The position numbers and the translations under genes were made by a program. From NCBI RefSeq assembly GCF_027533625.1, contig NZ_JAQAGZ010000010.1:186001-250000 (forward strand): a stretch of 64,000 nt of DNA, written 5' to 3'. Source of the stretch: Paenibacillus gyeongsangnamensis. Lineage in GTDB: Bacteria > Bacillota > Bacilli > Paenibacillales > NBRC-103111. The notes below the pieces were generated by a model. It had not been told where the DNA came from, ran no database searches, and worked only from the letters and a program-made list of their open reading frames with translations. How positions within the stretch are numbered: the first letter of the stretch is position 1; each line of letters begins with the position of its first letter. Positions 50,122 to 57,769 of the stretch are shown here, piece by piece.

Positions 50122-50931
50122 ATGAGCCTGCAGCAGGAAATCATCGCTAAACTGGGCGTGAAGCCGGAGATTGATGTGGATGCGGAGATCCGCAAACGTG
50201 TGGACTTTTTAAAGGAATATGTGCTGAAAGCCGGAGTGGACGGACTGCTGATCGCCATCAGCGGCGGGATCGACAGCGCGGTGGCAACGGGCCTGTGCAA
50301 GAAAGCGACCGACGAACTGACGGAAGAGAAGGGACGCGAGTACAAAACCGTCGGCGTGTTCCAGCCCTATGGCGAGCAGGTCGATATCTCGGACAGCTAT
50401 GCGGTGGCGGAGGCATTTCAGCTGAAATACCGGGTGGAGACGAACATTGAGGAGGCGGTGAACGAAATTGCCCTGGAAGCGGAATACGGGCTGAAGTCCA
50501 TCGGCATCCATCGTCATCTCAGCCGCGGCGGCAAGGGCAACGTGAAAGCGAGAACGCGGATGGTGGTGCAGTATGCGCTGGCGTTTGAGCTCAATCTGCT
50601 TGTCGTCGGCACCGACCACGCTTCGGAGGCGATTACCGGCTTCTTCACCAAGTATGGCGACGGCGCCGTGGATATCACTCCGCTCAGCTCGTTGAACAAA
50701 CGCCAGGTGCGCCAGCTGGCCAGCACGCTCGGCGTGCCGCAAAGCGTGCTCGACAAGGCGCCGACCGCAGGATTGTGGGAGGGCCAAACCGACGAGAACG
50801 AGCTCGGCATTACGTATGGCGACAACAGCGATTACCTGGAAGGCAAGCAAATTTCCGCTGAAGCCCAGGAGAAGCTGGAGAAGCAGTACCTGAAGACGGA
50901 GCACAAGCGGGCTTCGATTCCAGGGATATAA
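50122..50931 (+). CDS. nadE: Ammonia-dependent NAD+ synthetase
   Basis: 269 aa. Amidates deamido-NAD+ with ATP and ammonia, the last step of NAD biosynthesis. P-loop AISGGIDSAVATGLC, then QPYGEQVDISDSYAV, KGNVKARTRMVVQYALAF, VVGTDHASEAITGFFTKYGDGAVDITPLSSLNKRQVRQLA and DKAPTAGLWEGQTDENELG. No glutaminase domain. Start ATG 50122 with GGGAGCG upstream. Confidence 0.94.
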   Translation: MSLQQEIIAKLGVKPEIDVDAEIRKRVDFLKEYVLKAGVDGLLIAISGGIDSAVATGLCKKATDELTEEKGREYKTVGVFQPYGEQVDISDSYAVAEAFQLKYRVETNIEEAVNEIALEAEYGLKSIGIHRHLSRGGKGNVKARTRMVVQYALAFELNLLVVGTDHASEAITGFFTKYGDGAVDITPLSSLNKRQVRQLASTLGVPQSVLDKAPTAGLWEGQTDENELGITYGDNSDYLEGKQISAEAQEKLEKQYLKTEHKRASIPGI

Positions 50932-51286
50932 GAAGCAACCGCTGCGGTAGTGATTTGAGCACCGCATAGATGGCCGCCGGCACTACGCGCGCCTCTGTCC
51001 GCTGGGACGGAGCTTGCCGCGGGCGCCGGCGGCTTTTTGGCGATTGTGCCGGGGAGGGGCGGGCTTGCGGGGAGTTAGTGAACAACGGTTCACTAGTAAG
51101 GAACCTGGGGGCGCTATTTGCGGACTGAACGGGAGATGTGGGACTTTAGTGAACCTTAGGGTCATTTTGGCGCCCACAGATTCACTTGTATCGAACCTGG
51201 ATTCATTACAGCCGATAAGTATGGTTATTGGCGGTTGATAGTGAACTTGGCTTCATTACAAGTGAACCTAAGTTCACTCAGATAAC
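50932..51286. other. Gene-free spacer with GTGAAC/GTTCAC palindromes
   Basis: AGTGAAC-AACG-GTTCACT at 51077-51094, AGTGAAC-CTAA-GTTCACT at 51261-51278 and AGTGAAC-ATAA-GTTCACT at 51310-51327 share 7-bp arms and 4-bp loops. Degenerate copies lie between. No reading frame with a ribosome binding site. Confidence 0.7.
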
Positions 51287-51395
51287 GAGAAGCCCGGATA
51301 TGCATTACAAGTGAACATAAGTTCACTCAGATTGATAAGAAGCCCAGAAATGCAGTAAGTAGTAGGTGGGGTATCCTATGTAGAGCGATAGCGGA
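51287..51395 (+). repeat. Repeat family B, rearranged partial copy B5
   Basis: Two left ends in tandem (GAGAAGCCCGGATATGCA and AAGAAGCCCAGAAATGCAG) separated by a GTGAAC palindrome, then GTAGGTGGGGTATCC and AGAGCGATAGCGG. Confidence 0.7.
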
Positions 51396-51421
51396 GCAAT
51401 AAGTGCGGCAGAAGAGCGGCT

Positions 51422-51479
51422 CGTTCCCTTGATCTTACCGGCCGGATAAGCTACCATGGTCCCATAGACCAAGGGAACG
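51422..51479 (+). promoter_or_regulatory. Long-range stem-loop upstream of acpS
   Basis: CGTTCCCTTG (51422-51431) is a perfect complement of CAAGGGAACG (51470-51479), enclosing 38 bases; ends 32 bp before acpS. Purpose unknown. Confidence 0.45.
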
Positions 51480-51511
51480 TCACTGAACTACAGAAAGGAC
51501 AAGGATCCGCC

Positions 51512-51910
51512 ATGATCATCGGTATCGGCACCGATTTATTGGATATCGCCCGGGTTCAAGCGATATTGGGGCAAGCCGCCGGCGAGCGCTTCCTGCAGCG
51601 GGTGCTGACGCCCGGGGAGCGGGAGCTGGCGTTATCGCGCAAGGGGAGGCTGGCCGAATATACGGCCGGGCGGTTCGCAGCGAAAGAAGCGGTCGTGAAG
51701 GCGCTTGGCTGCGGAATCGGCAAAGAGGTCTCGTTCCAGGATATCGAGGTACTGCCGGACGCCAAAGGCAAGCCCATCGTAAGTATTGCCCCCGAGGCGC
51801 TGTGCCGCTTGTCGCTTCAGCCCCATACGTTTGCCGTCCATCTCAGCATCACGCACAGCGGGACGAGCGCGATGGCATATGCCATAGTGGAGTCAACCGA
51901 GGCGCAATAA
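51512..51910 (+). CDS. acpS: Holo-[acyl-carrier-protein] synthase
   Basis: 132 aa. Transfers 4'-phosphopantetheine from CoA to apo-ACP. MIIGIGTDLLDIARVQAIL carries the Mg2+-binding Asp, RFAAKEAVVKALGCGIGKEVSFQDIEVLPDAKGKP the Glu/Lys motif, and FAVHLSITHSGTSAMAYAI the C-terminal signature. Ribosome binding site GAAAGGA. Often followed by a nnrD or alr locus in Bacillales; not here. Confidence 0.95.
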   Translation: MIIGIGTDLLDIARVQAILGQAAGERFLQRVLTPGERELALSRKGRLAEYTAGRFAAKEAVVKALGCGIGKEVSFQDIEVLPDAKGKPIVSIAPEALCRLSLQPHTFAVHLSITHSGTSAMAYAIVESTEAQ

Positions 51911-51963
51911 GAAACCGCCCTGCCCACCTAGCGAATCAAGCTGGGGAACAGGACGGTTTCTTT
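51909..51963 (+). terminator. acpS: Terminator of acpS
   Basis: AAGAAACCG/CGGTTTCTT outer stem plus CCCTG/CAGGA inner pairing, then TTT. Repeat C2 starts in its T-tract. Confidence 0.75.
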
Positions 51964-52110
51964 AACGCTACAGAAAGTATAAGTTCGCTAAAGCATTAAA
52001 GCGGACTGCGACTTTCTGTACCATGAAAAACTACTTGCTTACGAAGCGGGTTTGCTGAGCAAACCGAAGGTCTGGCTACTTTGAAAGACTCCGATAAGGA
52101 GTTTTTCTTA
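51961..52110 (+). repeat. Repeat family C, copy C2
   Basis: 150-bp copy of the element at 31273-31398. Stem 1 reads TACAGAAAGT/ACTTTCTGTA, a compensated change from TATAG/CTATA in C1. An extra GGTTTGC-TGA-GCAAACC hairpin is inserted. Ends in ACTCC-GATAA-GGAGT-TTTTC, which overlaps the stop codon of the leftward cytochrome gene. Confidence 0.85.
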
Positions 52111-52488
52111 CTTCTTGCTTGCAAGCCAGGCAGCCAGCGCGTCGACATCCTCGGGCTTCAGCTTCGTGCCGAAGCCCGGCATGCCGTTGCCGCCGCTTGT
52201 AATCTGTTTGGCGATCTGGTCCTTGCTCATCCGTTCCCCGACCTTCTGAAGGTTGGTGGCCGGACCGACACGGCCTTCCAGCCCGCCGCCGTGGCAGGAA
52301 ATGCAGCTCTGCTTATAAATCGCCTGCACCTGCTCCGATGCTCCGGCCATCGCATCGGCAGGGGCGGCCGTTCCCGCCTTGCCGCCGCCGAACGGCTCGG
52401 GGCTCTTGGCAGCGCCGCCGCAGGCCGAGAGCGACATCAGGGCGGCTAGACCGAGAAGCAGGGTCAAGCTTCTTCGTGTGCGTGTCAT
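52108..52488 (-). CDS. Membrane-anchored c-type cytochrome lipoprotein
   Basis: 126 aa. Signal peptide with lipobox SLSAC, Gly/Ala/Pro-rich linker, then one heme c motif CISCH (YKQSCISCHGGGLEGRVGPATNLQKVG) and axial Met in GGNGMPGFG. Same design as Bacillus CccB (lipoprotein cytochrome c-551). Probably donates electrons to the caa3 oxidase on the outer membrane face. Overlaps the upstream membrane-protein gene by 4 bp, so the two are translated together. Confidence 0.9.
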   Translation of the reverse strand: MTRTRRSLTLLLGLAALMSLSACGGAAKSPEPFGGGKAGTAAPADAMAGASEQVQAIYKQSCISCHGGGLEGRVGPATNLQKVGERMSKDQIAKQITSGGNGMPGFGTKLKPEDVDALAAWLASKK

Positions 52489-53078
52489 GTCCTCATCTCT
52501 CCCCTATATCCTAGAATGATCAGGCAAGCCGCTCCGATCAGACTGAGGCCGCCGAAGCCGTCCAGTACGATGGTGGCATAGCCCAAATACCAATACCCTA
52601 CCGTTGCGGTCAGCATCAGCATCCATAGGCCCAGCAGCAGGAGCGGCCTGCACAGGCGGGCGCCGGCGATGATGTAACCCAGCGCGAGCGCGATGCCCTT
52701 CAGCAAGGGCAGCACATGCCAGTCCAGCATCTGCACATAGAGCAGCACAGCGAGCAGGGCGGCCGCGCCCAGGAAGGGAGCCCCTGCACGGGACGAGAGC
52801 GGAGCAGCTTCCGGCCTTGGCCGGCGGCGGGAACGGGTTGCTTCAAACGCCAGTGCCGCGACGGATAGCGCAATCGCCGCAGCCAGCGTAAGCGGCTGGT
52901 AGCCCTCGACCTCCCGCCACTGGCCCCAGAAGCCGAGCACGGACGAAGCAAGCCACTGCCCGCCCCAAATGAACAGGAACGGGACATAAGGCCGGGCGGA
53001 AGCCCAAGCTTCCCCAAGGCTGCCGGAGCCCAGCCGGCCGGTCTTCATGTCGTGTTCCGACCTTTGCCTTTCCATCAT
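52485..53078 (-). CDS. Hypothetical membrane protein co-transcribed with cytochrome c
   Basis: 197 aa with about six hydrophobic helices (YVPFLFIWGGQWLASSVLGFW, PLTLAAAIALSVAALAFEAT, APFLGAAALLAVLLYVQMLDW and others). No recognised family. AGGTGAAG ribosome binding site; ATGA overlap with the cytochrome gene suggests a role in its assembly or electron transfer (inferred). Confidence 0.7.
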   Translation of the reverse strand: MMERQRSEHDMKTGRLGSGSLGEAWASARPYVPFLFIWGGQWLASSVLGFWGQWREVEGYQPLTLAAAIALSVAALAFEATRSRRRPRPEAAPLSSRAGAPFLGAAALLAVLLYVQMLDWHVLPLLKGIALALGYIIAGARLCRPLLLLGLWMLMLTATVGYWYLGYATIVLDGFGGLSLIGAACLIILGYRGEMRT

Positions 53079-53168
53079 TGCTTCACCTCTTCAAAAAGCG
53101 CCGTACTTCTTGCAACTCTTTCGTAGAGTACACTTTTCGCGAAGTGAAGTCAAACCCGGCGGAGCCGC

Positions 53169-54023
53169 TCATTGAATCGGCGTGAAGCGGTGTTTCTTGG
53201 CGTATTCCCGGGGGGAGACGCCGGTGACCTTTTTGAAAATTCGGCTGAAATAAAACTCGTCCGTATACCCGACGCTGCCGGCGATCGACTTAAGGCGGTA
53301 ATCCGACAACACGAGCAGTTCCTTCGCCCGGTCTACCCTCAGGTGAGTCAAGTAATCGATCGGACTGTAGCCGATATATTTCTTGAACAGCCGCGAGTAG
53401 TGGCTGACGCTCAGACCCGCCATTTGGGCAAGGCCTTCGAGTGTAAGCGGTTCCTGATAATGGCCGATCATGTAATCCTGCGTTTGTTCGATCGTTGCGG
53501 TCGTATCGCCGGCGGCCCGCTGCGCGCGGAAGTCCGTCACCAGGGTGAGCAGCAGCTCCTGCAGCAGGATTTTACGCCGCATGGCGGTCATATGGCCTCT
53601 GCGCTTCCACAGCATGTCGAGCTGCTCGAACAGGTAGATGAGCTGAGGCGTATTTGTTACCGTATACATTCCTTCCAGCGGGAAGCGGGATTCCTCGGCG
53701 CTGTTTACAATCCACTGTTCCTTCTCTTCGTAACATTCCGTATAATGAAAGCGGAGGAAGTAGTATTCAAGCGGCTGCTCGGGGTCGGTGGTCCGTTCGA
53801 CGACCATGCCTGGGGCGAAGCAGAACAGCTTCCCCGGCTCAGCCGGATAAAGCGTACCCCCGATAGTGAAGGTACCCCGGCCTTTGATGACAAGCCACAG
53901 CGAGTAATATTTGATGGCGCGCGCTTTTTGATGCCAATCCGGCGCGCATTTCTGGTGGCCTACCAGCAGGATGGACAAGACCAGCCGGTTCAGGCGTGAA
54001 GCCATCTCACCCGGTGTCAGCAT
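53169..54023 (-). CDS. AraC-family transcriptional regulator
   Basis: 284 aa. Cupin-type N-terminus (YYSLWLVIKGRGTFTIGGTLYPAEPGKLFCFAPGMVVER) and C-terminal HTH pair: LTLEGLAQMAGLSVSHYSRLFKKYIGYSPIDYL and LKSIAGSVGYTDEFYFSRIFKKVTGVSPREYAK. Typical of Paenibacillus sugar-responsive AraC proteins, but no transporter or enzyme operon adjoins it; divergent from mutY. Confidence 0.86.
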   Translation of the reverse strand: MLTPGEMASRLNRLVLSILLVGHQKCAPDWHQKARAIKYYSLWLVIKGRGTFTIGGTLYPAEPGKLFCFAPGMVVERTTDPEQPLEYYFLRFHYTECYEEKEQWIVNSAEESRFPLEGMYTVTNTPQLIYLFEQLDMLWKRRGHMTAMRRKILLQELLLTLVTDFRAQRAAGDTTATIEQTQDYMIGHYQEPLTLEGLAQMAGLSVSHYSRLFKKYIGYSPIDYLTHLRVDRAKELLVLSDYRLKSIAGSVGYTDEFYFSRIFKKVTGVSPREYAKKHRFTPIQ

Positions 54024-54120
54024 AGGGCACCTCTCTTTTATCAGTAGTTACAAATCCGTTGCCCTCATTATACTCCGAACACGTGTGCATTGAGAAGAAG
54101 AGAAGGAGAAATTGCAAGCG

Positions 54121-55260
54121 ATGACCATAGACCGACTGACGGAACAAAAATCGTACTTTTCCGCGGAGCTCCTCGCCTGGTACCGCAGGCACAAGCGGGA
54201 TCTGCCTTGGCGAAGGAACCGCAACCCGTATCATATCTGGGTGTCCGAGATCATGCTCCAGCAAACGCGGGTGGACACGGTGATCCCTTACTTTCACCGG
54301 TTCATCGAGAAATTCCCGACGACCGAAGCGCTCGCCGAGGCTCCGGAGGAGGAAGTACTGAAGGCCTGGGAAGGGCTTGGCTATTATTCCCGCGCCCGCA
54401 ATCTGCAGACCGCCGTACGCGAGGTGCACGAGCGGTACGGCGGCGTCGTGCCTTCCACGAAGGAGGAGGTATTCTCGCTGCGCGGCGTAGGCCCCTATAC
54501 GGCGGGGGCGATTCTCAGCATCGCCTATAACCAGCCTGAGCCCGCAGTCGACGGCAACGTCATGCGCGTGCTGTCCCGCTATTTCCTCATAGAGGAAGAT
54601 ATCATGAAGGGAAGCACGCGGGTGACGATGGAAAAGCTGGCGCAGGAGCTCATACCGGAAGGGGCGGCAGGCGATTTCAACCAAGGGCTGATGGAGCTCG
54701 GCGCGCTCGTCTGTACGCCTAAATCGCCGAACTGCCTCACCTGTCCGGTGATGGCGCACTGCGCCGGACGAGCTGCCGGCATGGAGGAAGCTCTGCCGGT
54801 GAAGAAGAAGGCGAAGCCGCCGCGCCCGGAGCGCCGCGTCGTCTCGCTCATCCTCGGCGACGGCCCGAACGCGGGCCGCATCCTCGTGCGCCAGCGGCCG
54901 GCCGAGGGGCTGCTCGCGCGGCTTTGGGAGCTTCCGCATACGGAAGCTCCCAAAGCCGGCGAGAACGCCCCGGAGGCGCCCTTGGCCGCTGCGGCTGCGC
55001 ACGAGGCGCTCGCCGCGGCGCTCGCGGCCGACGGGCTCGGGCTTGGCCCGGCCGCGTGGCTGATGCACGCGGAGCATACGTTCAGCCATATCCGCTGGGA
55101 TATGGAGGTGTACGTATGCAGGCCCGAGCCTTCGCCGCTCGGCGCCGACGTGCCGCCGCTGCTGCCATCGCACTACCGCTGGATCCGCCGCGAGGACATG
55201 GACCAGCTCGCTTTCCCGAACGTGTTCCTGCGTATATTGGATACCTATTTTGAAAGCTGA
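54121..55260 (+). CDS. mutY: A/G-specific adenine glycosylase
   Basis: 379 aa. Removes adenine mispaired with 8-oxoguanine. Catalytic Glu in WVSEIMLQQTRVDTV, HhH LRGVGPYTAGAILSIAY, catalytic Asp in AVDGNVMRVLSRY, [4Fe-4S] cluster CTPKSPNCLTCPVMAHC (Cx6Cx2Cx5C), then a NUDIX-like C-terminal domain (VSLILGDG... LLARLWELP) that reads 8-oxoG. ATG 54121; AAGGAG lies 12 bases upstream. A perfect 17-bp inverted repeat is embedded in the C-terminal coding region (54920-54957). Linker after it is Ala-rich. Confidence 0.94.
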   Translation: MTIDRLTEQKSYFSAELLAWYRRHKRDLPWRRNRNPYHIWVSEIMLQQTRVDTVIPYFHRFIEKFPTTEALAEAPEEEVLKAWEGLGYYSRARNLQTAVREVHERYGGVVPSTKEEVFSLRGVGPYTAGAILSIAYNQPEPAVDGNVMRVLSRYFLIEEDIMKGSTRVTMEKLAQELIPEGAAGDFNQGLMELGALVCTPKSPNCLTCPVMAHCAGRAAGMEEALPVKKKAKPPRPERRVVSLILGDGPNAGRILVRQRPAEGLLARLWELPHTEAPKAGENAPEAPLAAAAAHEALAAALAADGLGLGPAAWLMHAEHTFSHIRWDMEVYVCRPEPSPLGADVPPLLPSHYRWIRREDMDQLAFPNVFLRILDTYFES

Positions 55261-55594
55261 ACCGAAGCCGCTCGCCCTATTCAAGGCGAGGGATCGGCGA
55301 TTTTCTTTCCGTGGAACAATGGCAAAAAAAAGGCTCTGTTCGCATGTTTGCGAGAGGGCCGTTTTTTGTTTTTCTCTGGATTGCTCGGAATAGCTGGGCA
55401 ACTTACTGAAAAAGGGGCCCGTGTTGTGCCAGTCACTCAACTTTTACGTACGAAAAATCAGTTGATCTTACTGAATTTTTCCTCTTTTATGAAATCCGCG
55501 TTTTGTTAAGGAGCCCATATAACACTTAGTTTCTTTTGATCTTTCATAAAAACTTATTGTTTTTAAGGAAGTTAGTCTCTATCTCTTTCTTTAA
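55261..55594. other. Spacer after mutY entering a low-GC island
   Basis: Two weak hairpins (CTCGCC/GGCGAG near 55270 and GGCTCT/AGAGGGCC near 55330-55365 followed by T6) could terminate mutY. Base composition drops sharply after 55440. No gene. Confidence 0.55.
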
Positions 55595-55873
55595 ACCAAC
55601 CCGCATTATTTTTTTGGTTATTTTGATGCAGGGACATATTCTGAAACTGACACTACTGTTGGTCCAGCTACTGGAAGTACGCATACTTACAAAGTGCAAC
55701 TTGAAAATGGATATTGGGTAGGTTATGAGGATACTGCACAAATAGGCTCAACTGCTGTAACCATCAATGCAAATCATCTTGAATATTATAAGGTAATTTC
55801 AAGTCTTGGCGTACCATATATAGGTACAGCCAATGACAAATTGAAAATGTTTAATGTCCAAAGCAATCATTAG
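55595..55873 (+). pseudogene. 3' fragment of a secreted-type protein gene
   Basis: An open frame without start codon encodes about 92 residues: FDAGTYSETDTTVGPATGST, HTYKVQLENGYWVGYEDTAQ, IGSTAVTINANHLEYYKVIS and ends KMFNVQSNH. It reads as the end of an extracellular beta-rich protein. No ribosome binding site; GC content is well below neighbours. Family not recognised. Confidence 0.55.
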
Positions 55874-56011
55874 GTGGGGTTTGGCACCTACCTTCATTGA
55901 CGCCACTTAGCGAAACTGGCAGTTCATTAGATTTCTCAAGTGGGTCAAGTGGGTATTGGTACTCGTGGAATAGCTAATGTTGCGCTATTAATAAAATAGG
56001 AGTGATTAGAG

Positions 56012-56506
56012 TTGAAAAAGAAACTAAATATTTTAATTATGACTATGGCGATTGTTTCCATTTGTTCAATCGGTGTTGCGATGGCCCAACCTAACATCTC
56101 TGAGAGTACAGTTCAAACTTCTCACGATATCTCAAGACTAGCTAAAGAAGGAGTAAAGCTAAAAAAAACCATTGATAATCCAACAATAACACAGGCGCAA
56201 GCTATTGATTTAGCATCAAAATACGCTCAGGGTTATGCTCAAGAAGCAAAACAAATAATTGCTGAATATCATTTATTGAGTAACGATAAACTTACATTGT
56301 TCTCAGATTCAGCAAAAGAGAAAAATCCTAAACTAAAAATAGACGGGAAACTAAATGATACCCCAGTGTATATTGTAACTTTTAAAGGTATCACAAAAAA
56401 AGGACATGTTTCATCTATCAAACAGAAAGTACCCGTTAATCATGAATATAATCTTGTTATTGATGCAAATTCAGGTGAAGTTTTATATGGTTTTTCATAT
56501 AGATAA
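56012..56506 (+). CDS. Secreted PepSY-like protein of low GC content
   Basis: 164 aa. Signal peptide (KKKLNILIMTMAIVSICSIGVAMA), then TITQAQAIDLASKYAQGYAQEAKQ and a C-terminal strand pattern PVYIVTFKGITKKG...EYNLVIDANSGEVLYGFSY, like the PepSY fold (peptidase-inhibitor/propeptide module). TTG start with AGGAGTGATTAGAG. Codon use is strongly AT-rich, unlike flanking genes, suggesting horizontal origin. Strong terminator follows. Likely secreted or cell-wall located. Confidence 0.7.
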   Translation: MKKKLNILIMTMAIVSICSIGVAMAQPNISESTVQTSHDISRLAKEGVKLKKTIDNPTITQAQAIDLASKYAQGYAQEAKQIIAEYHLLSNDKLTLFSDSAKEKNPKLKIDGKLNDTPVYIVTFKGITKKGHVSSIKQKVPVNHEYNLVIDANSGEVLYGFSYR

Positions 56507-56547
56507 GTCAATTTTGAGAAAATGCACACTTTTAGAGAGCACTGCAA

Positions 56548-56588
56548 AACGAACCCAGTACCTCAATGGTACTGGGTTCGTTGTATAT
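56548..56588 (+). terminator. Terminator of the PepSY-like gene
   Basis: Perfect 15-bp stem AACGAACCCAGTACC/GGTACTGGGTTCGTT, loop TCAAT, then a T-rich stretch. Confidence 0.9.
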
Positions 56589-56758
56589 TTTCCGGTCTAA
56601 TACTTTATTTTCAGACTAAAGGTTTATTTTCATTGAACAATGATCGCTTGAAGATCCGCCGCGGTGACATTTGTAATCAACATGCAATCTGATTTTCATG
56701 TGGCATTAATGAATCGCGCTTATAATAAATCTCGACCCCCTTTTTAATATATAAATTA

Positions 56759-56789
56759 AGACCCACATCCCGTTGATGTGGGTCTCTTT
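56759..56789 (+). terminator. Stranded terminator without a gene
   Basis: AGACCCACATC-CCGTT-GATGTGGGTCT then CTTTC. No gene remains upstream within the 56583-56758 stretch, so it may be left from a deleted gene. Confidence 0.7.
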
Positions 56790-56808
56790 CTGCGATCAGA
56801 GAGGTAAA

Positions 56809-56930
56809 GTAACATACCGTAACATAGTGTAACACTATGTTACTCTAAGTTACTTTAAGTTACTTTAAGTTACTTTAAGTTACTTTAAGTTACTTTAAGT
56901 TACTTTAAGTTACTTTAAGTTACTTTAAGG
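56809..56930. repeat. Helically phased 10-bp array of GTAAC/GTTAC pentamers
   Basis: GTAAC at 56809, 56819 and 56829; then GTTAC (the reverse complement) at 56839 and every 10 bp to 56919, nine copies with unit GTTACTTTAA. The orientation switch makes a perfect palindrome, GTAACATAGTG-TAA-CACTATGTTAC (56819-56843). All twelve pentamers lie at exactly 10-bp intervals. Confidence 0.92.
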
Positions 56931-57025
56931 CAAGGGACTTCCTCATCAAGCCGACGGCCTCGGCCCGGGTGCTGGAGTCGATTAACTATGTACTTGGGCT
57001 GAAGGGGTCGGTGAAGTCCGGCTGA
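56927..57025 (+). pseudogene. C-terminal remnant of a CheY-like response regulator
   Basis: 32 codons reading KARDFLIKPTASARVLESIN then YVLGLKGSVKSG and stop. ARDFLxKP is the conserved beta5/Lys region of receiver domains (Lys of the switch plus cis-Pro), followed by the alpha5 helix. The upstream part is missing: the phased array runs right up to it, with stops in frame. Adjacent to the Crp/Fnr gene. Confidence 0.7.
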
Positions 57026-57036
57026 CGCCCACCGGC

Positions 57037-57717
57037 TTAGATCATCGCCCGCAGGGCGTCGATATTCCGTACGAGGATCTGCTTCTTGTCGATCGAAAGA
57101 ATATGCTCCTCCTGGAGCTCCTGCAGCACTTTGGTGACGGACTCGCGAACGGTTCCGATCATATTGGCCAGCTGCTGGTGGGTAAGCTTCACATCCACGA
57201 GAGTCCCGTTCGGCTTCCTCACGCCATGCTCGTCCGCCAGACGCACAATCGTCTTCACCGCACGGGAGCGTACATCCAGAAACGTCAGATCGTAGATTTG
57301 CTCGTTGGCCCGGCGCAAACGCTCCGCAGTTACCTCCAGCAGACGAAGGCACAGCTTGGGGGAGCGCTCCATAAACTGCTGGAATTCGGCCCGGACGAGC
57401 GTATAAGCGGAAGTCGCTTCGAGCGTTTCGGCTGTTGCCGAACGCGGGTTGCCCTTGTGAAGCATCGCCATTTCCCCGAAATAATCGCCCTCCCGGAAGA
57501 GAGAGAGGATGATCTCCTTCGAATTATCGATGCGGTAAATCTTGACGACGCCGGACTGGATGAGAAAAAATTCGTCTCCGGCGTCCCCTTCGAAGAACAG
57601 GATCGTGCCTTTTTTATATTTGCGCTCTACAAATAGAGGCGAGATCGTCTCCAGCTCCGCAGCCGTTAAATCTTGAAACAGCGGAACCTGCTGCAGGAGG
57701 GGGATCAATTTGCTCAT
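57037..57717 (-). CDS. Crp/Fnr-family transcriptional regulator
   Basis: 226 aa. cNMP-binding fold (KYKKGTILFFEGDAGDEFFLIQSGVVKIYRID...GDYFGEMAMLHKGNPRSATAETLE), dimer helix, then HTH LTHQQLANMIGTVRESVTKVLQELQ. No N-terminal Cys cluster as in E. coli FNR; the R-S-A-T box region resembles CRP but cAMP use is not implied. Near an HD-GYP gene. Its stop codon is 12 bp from the receiver remnant. Confidence 0.9.
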   Translation of the reverse strand: MSKLIPLLQQVPLFQDLTAAELETISPLFVERKYKKGTILFFEGDAGDEFFLIQSGVVKIYRIDNSKEIILSLFREGDYFGEMAMLHKGNPRSATAETLEATSAYTLVRAEFQQFMERSPKLCLRLLEVTAERLRRANEQIYDLTFLDVRSRAVKTIVRLADEHGVRKPNGTLVDVKLTHQQLANMIGTVRESVTKVLQELQEEHILSIDKKQILVRNIDALRAMI

Positions 57718-57769
57718 TAAGTTTCACCTTTTCGGGACAGGTCTGGTTGCTTTTATTATAGCGCTCATC

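Noticed and set aside
56809-56930. CRISPR array
   Set aside because: Period is 10 bp with no spacers and no cas genes.
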